The notes under the pieces: model-generated
Databases searched by the model: none
Told to the model about the DNA's origin: nothing
The model's input: the letters and a program-made list of their open reading frames with translations, nothing else
Source: JBEAOO01 sp041164825
GTDB lineage: Bacteria; Pseudomonadota; Gammaproteobacteria; Burkholderiales; Burkholderiaceae_C
DNA length: 13,218 nucleotides
Reading direction: 5' to 3'
NCBI GenBank assembly: GCA_041164825.1
Contig: JBEAOO010000307.1
Location: 1 to 13,218, forward strand
Program-made: the position numbers and the translations under genes
In this document: positions 8,118-13,218 of the stretch, piece after piece
Numbering within the stretch: the stretch's first letter is position 1
How the letters are laid out: the number at the start of each line of letters is the position of its first letter

Positions 8118-8966
8118 ATGACGACGACCACACCTGCCACCGCCCTGCCGCTGAGCCTGGAGTTTTTCCCGCCCAAAACGCCCGAGGGCGCCGACAAGCT
8201 CACGGCCGTGCGCCAGCAGTTGTATGCGTTGAAGCCGCAGTTCTGCTCGGTCACGTACGGGGCCGGCGGCTCCACCCAAGACGGCACGCTGAGCACGGTG
8301 CAGGCGATCCAGCGCGAGGGCGTGGAAGCGGCCTCGCACTTCACCTGCATCGGCGCCAGCCGCGACTCCATCCGCGAGAAGCTCAAGCAGTTTCAAGCGG
8401 ACGGCATCCGCCGCATCGTCGCGCTGCGCGGTGATTTGCCCAGCGGCTACGGCGGCTTTGGCGAGTTCCGCTACGCCAGCGATCTGGTCGCCTTCATCCG
8501 CGAGGAGACGGGCGATCACTTCCACATCGAGGTGGGCGCCTACCCCGAGATGCACCCGCAAGCGCGCTCACCACAGGCCGACTTGCAGGCCTACCTGGCC
8601 AAGGTGAAGGCCGGCGCCAACTCGGCCATCACGCAGATGTTTTTCAACAGCGACGCCTACTTCCGCTTCGTGGACGACGCGCAAGCGCTGGGCGCCGACA
8701 TCCCGGTGGTGCCCGGCATCATGCCGATCACCAACGCCAGCGGCATCATCCGTTTTGCCGATGGCTGCGGCGCCGAGATTCCGCGTTGGATGCGCCTGCG
8801 CCTGCAGGGCTTCGGCGACGACACGGCCAGCATCAAAGCCTTTGGTCTCGACGTGATCACCGACCTGTGCGAGCAACTGCGCAGCGTGGGTGTGCCCGGC
8901 CTGCACTTCTACACGATGAACCAGAGCGCCGCGGTGCTCGAAATCGCGCGTCGCTTGGAACTCTGA
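8118..8966 (+). CDS. metF: Methylenetetrahydrofolate reductase
   Basis: 282 residues. MetF is a cytoplasmic flavoprotein (FAD) that uses NADH to reduce 5,10-methylene-THF to 5-methyl-THF, the methyl donor for methionine synthesis. ATG 8118 gives MTTTTPATALPLSLEFFPPK, matching the family start and length (about 275-300 residues), although its ribosome binding site is poor. Visible motifs: LEFFPPK (14-20, with the catalytic Glu15), CSVTYGAGGST (43-53), ALRGDLP (102-108, with Asp106 near the flavin), QMFFN (173-177), PGIMPI (199-204) and GLHFYTMNQS (261-270). The gene starts 56 bases after tlyA and ends before a clear terminator, so ahcY-tlyA-metF is probably one unit. Its product remethylates, via methionine synthase, the homocysteine that AhcY releases. 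Confidence 0.97.
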   Translation: MTTTTPATALPLSLEFFPPKTPEGADKLTAVRQQLYALKPQFCSVTYGAGGSTQDGTLSTVQAIQREGVEAASHFTCIGASRDSIREKLKQFQADGIRRIVALRGDLPSGYGGFGEFRYASDLVAFIREETGDHFHIEVGAYPEMHPQARSPQADLQAYLAKVKAGANSAITQMFFNSDAYFRFVDDAQALGADIPVVPGIMPITNASGIIRFADGCGAEIPRWMRLRLQGFGDDTASIKAFGLDVITDLCEQLRSVGVPGLHFYTMNQSAAVLEIARRLEL

Positions 8967-9008
8967 GGCGATCACCGGCACTGGCCCACAACATGAGCCT
9001 CATGCACA

Positions 9009-9046
9009 GGGGGCTGTGGCGTGCGCGCTGCAGCCCTTTTCATTTG
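9009..9046 (+). terminator. Rho-independent terminator after metF
   Basis: GGGCTG (9011-9016) pairs with CAGCCC (9031-9036) across a 14-base, GC-rich loop that can itself fold. It is followed directly by TTTT and a T-rich tail (9037-9046). It lies about 45 bases after the metF stop on the plus strand. Confidence 0.75.
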
Positions 9047-9060
9047 TCCTGACCCACATC

Positions 9061-9086
9061 AAGCCCGCCGCACGGCACGGGGCTTT
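9061..9086 (+). terminator. Second hairpin downstream of metF (tandem terminator candidate)
   Basis: AAGCCC (9061-9066) pairs with GGGCTT (9080-9085), with an inner GCCG/CGGC pair (9067-9070/9073-9076). Only a TTT follows. It stands 15-20 bases behind the first terminator and may back it up. The remaining sequence to the ompW start (9087-9202) holds no gene and no promoter that I can support. Confidence 0.4.
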
Positions 9087-9202
9087 CACCGAGTGACCTT
9101 GCGGCGACACAAAGGCGGGGCGCCCGGTGCGCGTTGAAATGGCCTCAGACACACAGCACACCGTGTTTTCTGATTGCCACCTCAACACCTCAGGAGTTCC
9201 CC

Positions 9203-9796
9203 ATGCGCAAGACCCTCATCGCCCTCGCCGCCGTTGCCACGCTGGTGGCCCCGCAATTTGCCGCCGCCCAAGAAAAGGGCGATTGGATTGTTCGCGCGCG
9301 CGCCGTGCACCTCGATTCGGCCAACAAAGACAGCACCCTTCAGGGCCTGACCATCAACAACAAGTGGCTGCCTGAAGTGGACGTCACCCGCTTCATCACG
9401 CCCAATGTGGCGGTGGAGTTGATCCTGACCGTGCCGCAAAGCCAGACCGTGTATTCCAGCGGCACGGACATTGGCAGCTTCAAGCACCTGCCGCCCACGC
9501 TGACCGCGCAGTACCACTTCACCAACCTGCAAGGCTTCCGTCCGTATCTGGGTGCCGGCCTGAACTACACCAGCATCCACAGCGTCAAGCTGCCTACCGG
9601 CGTGACGCTGGAACACAAGAGCGTGGGCTTCGCCCTGCAAGCCGGCGTGGACATTCCGTTGCAAGACGGCTGGCTGCTCAACGTTGACCTGAAGAAGGTG
9701 CAGATCGGCACCGACGTGTTCGCGGGCGGCGCCAAGGTCGGCACGCTGGACCTGAACCCCACGCTGATCGGCATCGGCTTCGGCAAGCGCTTCTGA
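9203..9796 (+). CDS. ompW: OmpW-family outer membrane protein
   Basis: 197 residues. ATG 9203 has AGGAG at 9192-9196, 6 bases upstream. A signal peptide (MRKTLIALAAVATLVAPQFAAA, likely cut after residue 22, before QEKGDW) exports the protein. The mature part begins GDWIVRARAVHL, as in OmpW, and shows alternating beta-strand segments such as LPPTLTAQYHF and GFRPYLGAGLNYT. It ends in the aromatic-terminated strand GIGFGKRF typical of outer membrane barrels recognised by BamA. OmpW forms an eight-stranded barrel with a narrow hydrophobic channel, thought to pass small hydrophobic compounds; its expression often follows oxygen and stress state. The size matches the family. The gene stands alone between two terminators. 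Confidence 0.92.
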   Translation: MRKTLIALAAVATLVAPQFAAAQEKGDWIVRARAVHLDSANKDSTLQGLTINNKWLPEVDVTRFITPNVAVELILTVPQSQTVYSSGTDIGSFKHLPPTLTAQYHFTNLQGFRPYLGAGLNYTSIHSVKLPTGVTLEHKSVGFALQAGVDIPLQDGWLLNVDLKKVQIGTDVFAGGAKVGTLDLNPTLIGIGFGKRF

Positions 9797-9820
9797 GCGC
9801 GCCCTGCGCGGCGGTTGGCC

Positions 9821-9840
9821 CGCCGCGCCGCGCCGCGCCG
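9821..9840. repeat. CGCCG pentamer tandem repeat (4 copies)
   Basis: Four perfect head-to-tail copies of CGCCG lie between the ompW stop and the shared terminator. Such short GC repeats can vary in copy number by slippage. It is outside both genes, so length changes here would probably have little effect. Confidence 0.7.
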
Positions 9841-9851
9841 CAGCACAACGC

Positions 9852-9881
9852 AAAACGCCCTGGTGATCCCAGGGCGTTTTT
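9852..9881. terminator. Bidirectional rho-independent terminator between ompW and glmU
   Basis: A perfect 12-bp stem, AAAACGCCCTGG (9852-9863) with CCAGGGCGTTTT (9869-9880), encloses a 5-base loop. On the plus strand the stem ends in TTTTT; on the minus strand the A-run becomes a T-run too. It therefore serves both converging genes, ompW from the left and glmU from the right. Confidence 0.92.
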
Positions 9882-9907
9882 CATGCGGGCCGGCTTGCTG
9901 CTTGACC

Positions 9908-11308
9908 TTACTTCTTGGCCTTCACCGGCCGCGTCCAGCCGGTGAGCGACACCTGCTTGCCACGCGCCACGGTGAGCTGGCCCGCGGGCGCGTCTTTCGA
10001 CACGGTGGAGCCGCCGCCGATGGTGGCGCCATCGCCCAACGTGATCGGGGCGATCAGCACGCAGTTGCTGCCCACGTGCACGTCGTTGCCAATCACCGTG
10101 CGGTGCTTGTTGGCGCCGTCGTAGTTGGCGGTGATGCTGCCCGCGCCGTAGTTGACGCGCTCGCCCACCGTGGCGTCGCCCAGGTAGGCCAGGTGATTGG
10201 CTTTGGCGCCCTTGGCCAGGGTGCTGTTTTTCACCTCGACGAAGTTGCCGATGTGCACCTCTTCGCCCAAGCGCGCGCCCGGGCGCAGGCGGGCAAACGG
10301 GCCGATCAGCGAGCCGGCGCCGACACTGGCGCCTTCTTTGTCGCCATCGATGTGCGTGAACGGGTGAATCACCGCGCCGGCGCCGATGGTGGCGTTGCGG
10401 ATCACGCAGTTGGCGCCAATGCGAACGTTGTCGCCCAGCGCCACGCGGCCTTCAAACACATTGTTGACGTCGATCTCGACATCGCTGCCGCACACCAGCT
10501 CGCCGCGCAGATCGAACCGCGCCGGGTCGGCCAGGCGCACGCCGGCTTCAAGCAGCGCCTCGGCCTGCTGGCGTTGAAAACGGCGCTCCAGGTCGGCCAG
10601 CTGCAGCGGGCTGTTGACGCCCAGCACCTCGGTGTCGCTGGCCGGGTGGGCAGCCACCACGGCGACATGCTGGGCCACGGCCATGGCCACCACATCGGTC
10701 AGGTAATACTCTTTTTGAACGTTGTTGTTGGTCAGCCCGGCCAGCCACTGTTTCAGCAGCGCCGTGGGTGCGGCCATCACGCCGGTGTAGATCTCGCGCA
10801 CCTGGCGCTGTTGGGGCGTCGCGTCTTTGTGCTCGACGATGCCGAGGATGCTGCCGCCGTGCGCATCACCACCGATGTTGCCGGTGCGGATGATGCGGCC
10901 ATAGCCGGTGGGGTCGTCAATCTCGATGGTGAGCAGCGCCAAGCGGGTGCCACCACAAGCGTCCATCAAGGCCTCGGCGGTCTCAGCGCGGATCAGCGGC
11001 GTGTCGCCATTGAGGATCAGCGTGATGCCCTCGTCGTGCAGCGCCGGCACGGCCTGCTGCACCGCGTGGCCGGTGCCGAGCTGCGGCATCTGGCGCACAA
11101 AGGTCAGGCCCGGTGCGGCCACGGCGGCCTCCACCTGCTCGGCGCCATGGCCGGTGATGGTGATGACGCGGTCGGCGCCCAGCGAGGTGCAGGTGCCAAT
11201 CACGTGTTGCAGCAGGCTGCGCCCGGCAAGCTTGTGCAGCACCTTGGGCAGGGCGGACTTCATGCGGGTGCCTTTGCCCGCGGCCATGATGACGATGTCG
11301 AGTGCCAT
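9908..11308 (-). CDS. glmU: Bifunctional UDP-GlcNAc pyrophosphorylase / glucosamine-1-P acetyltransferase
   Basis: 466 residues, close to the usual ~456. GlmU makes UDP-GlcNAc in two steps: acetylation of glucosamine-1-phosphate by the C-terminal domain, then uridylyl transfer by the N-terminal domain. UDP-GlcNAc feeds peptidoglycan and lipopolysaccharide. The N-terminal domain shows AAGKGTRM (9-16), PKVLH (21-25), QLGTGHAVQQA (76-86), the metal-binding Asp102 in NGDTPLI, and GVNSPLQL (230-237). The C-terminal domain is a left-handed beta-helix of hexapeptide repeats with NFVEVKN (355-361) and catalytic His372 in ANHLAYLGDA. The glmS gene often found next to glmU is not here; the gene ends at the shared terminator. 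The start is the conserved MALDIVIMAAG; only a weak AGAAG lies upstream. It is 90 bases downstream of the lipoprotein gene on the same strand. Confidence 0.98.
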   Translation of the reverse strand: MALDIVIMAAGKGTRMKSALPKVLHKLAGRSLLQHVIGTCTSLGADRVITITGHGAEQVEAAVAAPGLTFVRQMPQLGTGHAVQQAVPALHDEGITLILNGDTPLIRAETAEALMDACGGTRLALLTIEIDDPTGYGRIIRTGNIGGDAHGGSILGIVEHKDATPQQRQVREIYTGVMAAPTALLKQWLAGLTNNNVQKEYYLTDVVAMAVAQHVAVVAAHPASDTEVLGVNSPLQLADLERRFQRQQAEALLEAGVRLADPARFDLRGELVCGSDVEIDVNNVFEGRVALGDNVRIGANCVIRNATIGAGAVIHPFTHIDGDKEGASVGAGSLIGPFARLRPGARLGEEVHIGNFVEVKNSTLAKGAKANHLAYLGDATVGERVNYGAGSITANYDGANKHRTVIGNDVHVGSNCVLIAPITLGDGATIGGGSTVSKDAPAGQLTVARGKQVSLTGWTRPVKAKK

Positions 11309-11340
11309 GTTCGGAGGTTCTTCTCGGTTTGAAGCCGCTG

Positions 11341-11346
11341 ATTATC
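11341..11346 (-). promoter_or_regulatory. Weak -10-like element upstream of glmU
   Basis: On the minus strand the sequence reads GTGATAATC, giving GATAAT about 33 bases before the glmU start. A -35 at 17-bp spacing would be ATGGGG, a poor match. If real it would give glmU its own promoter inside the folB-ttcA-lipoprotein run. The 90-base gap, larger than the other gaps in the run, makes this possible. Confidence 0.25.
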
Positions 11347-11398
11347 ACGGCCTCATTGGGCAGCCCCATGACGGCGCGCCCCCCCTCACTCGGAGCCC

Positions 11399-11989
11399 TC
11401 AGCGCGCCGGCAAGTCAATGCGCACGTTGCGCGGGTTCACGCCGCCGTTCGGGAAGTCCTTCAGCGCGGCCTCGAACATCGCGGGCAGCAGGCCATCAAA
11501 CCCGTCCATGTAGCCGCTGCTGGCGGCGCGGGTTTCGTACAGCGTTTGGCCGCTGGCGCGGTCGCGCAGCAGCAGCACCACCTCGCGGGTGTAGACGGGC
11601 GGGCTGAGGTTCATGCCCAGGCCAAAACCCACGCCACCGCGACCGTGCGTGCCCATGCCGGCAAACACACCGCCGCGGCCCCAGTAGGGGTCGCGGGCCG
11701 GCAACTGCTGGGCCACGCGCCAGCCGAGTTGCACGCCATAGGTGGCCGTCTCGCCTGCGGCGGCGGGCTTGAACCCGGCCGCTTCGAGTGCCGGGCCCGC
11801 GGCGGCTTCGAGCGCGTCTTGCTGCTCGGGCCGGCTTTGTTGCGAGGGCAGGCGCTCAAACACATAAGCCGCCGGCGCACGCTGCGCGGGCCAGTTGCCG
11901 TAGCTGTTCACCTCGGCATCCATCACCTGCAGGCTGGCGCAGCCGCTGAGGGCCGCAGCGAGGGTCAAGGCAGTCAGGACTTTCAACAT
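11399..11989 (-). CDS. DUF4136-like outer-membrane lipoprotein
   Basis: 196 residues. ATG at 11989 has AGGAG about 7 bases upstream. The N-terminus MLKVLTALTLAAALSGCAS is a lipoprotein signal with lipobox LSGC; Cys17 would be lipidated, and Ala at +2 predicts sorting to the outer membrane. The mature part (AEVNSYGNWP..., then a helix-like stretch ending LEAAGFKPA) follows the pattern of DUF4136 proteins. A glycine-rich loop (about 102-127, WGRGG to GLGMN) precedes VYTREVVLLLRDRASGQTLYETRA, which matches the strand pair near the end of this domain. Function of the family is unknown. It lies 42 bases after ttcA and 90 bases before glmU on the same strand. Confidence 0.85.
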   Translation of the reverse strand: MLKVLTALTLAAALSGCASLQVMDAEVNSYGNWPAQRAPAAYVFERLPSQQSRPEQQDALEAAAGPALEAAGFKPAAAGETATYGVQLGWRVAQQLPARDPYWGRGGVFAGMGTHGRGGVGFGLGMNLSPPVYTREVVLLLRDRASGQTLYETRAASSGYMDGFDGLLPAMFEAALKDFPNGGVNPRNVRIDLPAR

Positions 11990-12031
11990 CGTTGCGCTCC
12001 TGGGCCGAGGTGGCAGCTGCTCGGCCGTGGG

Positions 12032-13033
12032 TCAGTCGTCGGTATCCGCGGCGGCATCGGCGTTCAAGTTCAGCCGCGGGTGCAAGCGGATCGGCGCGGC
12101 GATGGTGCCTGCGCCCGTTCCGCAATCATCTTCGTCGTCATCAAACGCCTTGTCGCCCGCGGGGTCGGCCACGCCGGTGGTTTTCAGCGTGGTGAAGGGG
12201 AACAACGCGCGATCCATCAAATGCGATGGCACGACATGGCTGAGCGCCGTGAACATGTTGTCGATCCGGCCGGGAAACTGGCGCTCCCACTCGCGCAGCA
12301 TCTTTTTGGTTTGCACGCGCTGCAGGTTTTCTTGGCTGCCGCACAGGGTACACGGGATGATGGGGAAGTCGCGGTGCGCCGCCCAACGCTCCAGGTCGTC
12401 TTCCACCACATAGGCCAGCGGGCGGATCACGATGTTCTTGCCGTCGTCGCTCATCAGCTTGGGCGGCATGCCCTTGAGCTTGGCGTTGAAGAACATGTTC
12501 ATCATCAGCGTCTGCAGCATGTCGTCGCGGTGGTGGCCGAGCGCGATCTTGGTCGCGCCCAGCTCACCGGCCACGCGGTACAAGATGCCCCGGCGCAGCC
12601 GCGAGCACAAGCTGCACATGGTCTTGCCTTCGGCAATCACGCGCTTGACGATGCTGTAGGTGTCCTGGTTCTCGATGTGGTGCGGCACACCCAGCTTGCT
12701 CAGGTAAGCGGGCAGCACGTGGTCGGGGAAACCGGGCTGCTTTTGGTCGAGGTTGACGGCGACGATGTCGAAGTGGATCGGCGCGCGTTTTTGCAGGCTC
12801 AGCAGGATGTCGAGCAGGGCGTAGCTGTCCTTGCCGCCCGACACGCACACCATCACCTTGTCGCCCTCTTCGATCATGTTGTAGTCGACGATGGCCTGGC
12901 CCACCTGGCGGTGCAGGCGCTTGGAGAGCTTTTGCAGCTCCACGCTGAGCTTGACCTTGGGGGCGTCGGTGCTGTCGCCGGCCGGCGAGGCGGTCAGCAC
13001 GGTGTCGGCGGTGGGTGCAGCGGTGTCCTGCAT
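12032..13033 (-). CDS. ttcA: tRNA 2-thiocytidine(32) synthetase TtcA
   Basis: 333 residues. TtcA is a cytoplasmic iron-sulfur, ATP-dependent enzyme that puts sulfur on cytidine 32 of certain tRNAs. It shows the PP-loop SGGKDS (65-70) that binds ATP, the cluster/sulfur cysteines CSLC (Cys140, Cys143) and CTLC (Cys228, Cys231), GHHRDDMLQTL (166-176) and the C-terminal NMFTALSHVVPSHLMD. The N-terminus to RLHRQVGQAIVDYNMIEEGDKVMV aligns with E. coli TtcA after a ~25-residue low-complexity extension, so the start could be slightly further in; the ribosome binding site at 13033 is weak. An unusual acidic, Ala/Asp-rich tail (about 290-333, with DDDEDD) extends past the conserved core. It is 33 bases after folB, consistent with an operon. 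Confidence 0.96.
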   Translation of the reverse strand: MQDTAAPTADTVLTASPAGDSTDAPKVKLSVELQKLSKRLHRQVGQAIVDYNMIEEGDKVMVCVSGGKDSYALLDILLSLQKRAPIHFDIVAVNLDQKQPGFPDHVLPAYLSKLGVPHHIENQDTYSIVKRVIAEGKTMCSLCSRLRRGILYRVAGELGATKIALGHHRDDMLQTLMMNMFFNAKLKGMPPKLMSDDGKNIVIRPLAYVVEDDLERWAAHRDFPIIPCTLCGSQENLQRVQTKKMLREWERQFPGRIDNMFTALSHVVPSHLMDRALFPFTTLKTTGVADPAGDKAFDDDEDDCGTGAGTIAAPIRLHPRLNLNADAAADTDD

Positions 13034-13066
13034 GGCAGCGGTCTTTCCAGGGAAGGGGGCGTCAGG

Positions 13067-13218
13067 TCAAAGGGCGGTCGCGGTGTCGGACATGCCGAAC
13101 ACCTCGCAGCCCACCGAGTCGCAGTCCGGGTACACGTCGGGCTTCTCGGTCGACACGCGGGCGGCGCGCACGCGCGGGTGGGCCAGCATCAACTGCAGCA
13201 CGTCGTCACACAGCGTTT
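13067..13218 (-). CDS. folB: Dihydroneopterin aldolase family protein (3' end only)
   Basis: The minus strand from the right edge reads through 49 codons to TGA (13067-13069). The peptide includes VRAARVSTEKPDVYPDCDSVG followed by CEVFGMSD, matching the C-terminal 'v.v.veKP..fp.a.sVGve' strand of dihydroneopterin aldolase. This cytoplasmic folate-pathway enzyme cleaves dihydroneopterin to hydroxymethyl-dihydropterin and glycolaldehyde. The start and active-site part lie outside the window. Its position directly upstream of ttcA fits a gene order I associate with Burkholderiales. FolX-type epimerase/aldolase relatives cannot be excluded from this fragment. Confidence 0.75.
   Translation of the reverse strand, partial: TLCDDVLQLMLAHPRVRAARVSTEKPDVYPDCDSVGCEVFGMSDTATAL

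Noticed and set aside
9134..9162. TTGAAA at 9134-9139 as a -35 box for ompW
   Set aside because: The sequence 17 bases downstream (CACACC region) is not a credible -10, and no other spacing helps.
9148..9202. Possible FNR/ANR-type box upstream of ompW, as ompW is often oxygen-controlled
   Set aside because: I could not find a TTGAT-N4-ATCAA-like palindrome in the gap.
9815..11332. A 505-codon open frame on the plus strand opposite glmU
   Set aside because: It is the antisense shadow of glmU in GC-rich DNA. Its product is low-complexity (His/Ala/Gly/Gln-rich), and glmU is unmistakable on the other strand.

Overview
The window is GC-rich, tightly packed bacterial chromosome. The gene set (TlyA between ahcY and metF behind an S-adenosylhomocysteine riboswitch, folB-ttcA-lipoprotein-glmU, PPK2, OmpW) and the protein sequences point to a betaproteobacterium of the order Burkholderiales, most likely Comamonadaceae or a near relative. 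This placement comes from recognised sequence style and gene order, not from a search. I see no insertion sequence, phage gene, CRISPR array, tRNA or rRNA.

Left part (1-2603, + strand): the 3' end of a HlyD-type membrane-fusion/periplasmic adaptor gene, overlapped by a gene for an exported DUF3857/transglutaminase-like protein with an intact Cys-His-Asp triad. The overlap and a strong ribosome binding site suggest the two are translated together, so the second protein may belong to an export system whose other genes lie upstream of the window.

Middle left (2604-5338, + strand): a class I-type PPK2 polyphosphate kinase with a basic Ala/Lys-rich N-terminal tail. It is preceded by four 11-bp-spaced direct repeats that resemble tandem PhoB boxes. 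Next comes a two-gene unit: a 71-codon unknown ORF and a 327-residue protein that I read as a divergent FIST-type sensory protein.

Middle (5339-8966, + strand): the activated-methyl-cycle cluster. A -10-like element leads directly into a well-formed SAH riboswitch, then ahcY (removes SAH), tlyA (an S4-domain, SAM-dependent rRNA 2'-O-methyltransferase) and metF (supplies methyl-THF for methionine synthesis). It ends in a rho-independent terminator. The logic is coherent: SAH build-up would raise AhcY, while MetF feeds remethylation of the homocysteine released.

Right part: ompW (+) converges on a minus-strand run, with a perfect 12-bp bidirectional terminator between them. Read 5' to 3' on the minus strand, the run is folB (3' end only, cut by the window edge), ttcA (tRNA 2-thiocytidine), a DUF4136-like lipoprotein, and glmU (UDP-GlcNAc synthesis).

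Most of the window is ordinary core genome. The parts most worth a second look are the putative Pho-box array before ppk2, the FIST-like gene with its small partner ORF, the HlyD/transglutaminase pair, and the detailed fold of the SAH riboswitch with a possible downstream switching hairpin.
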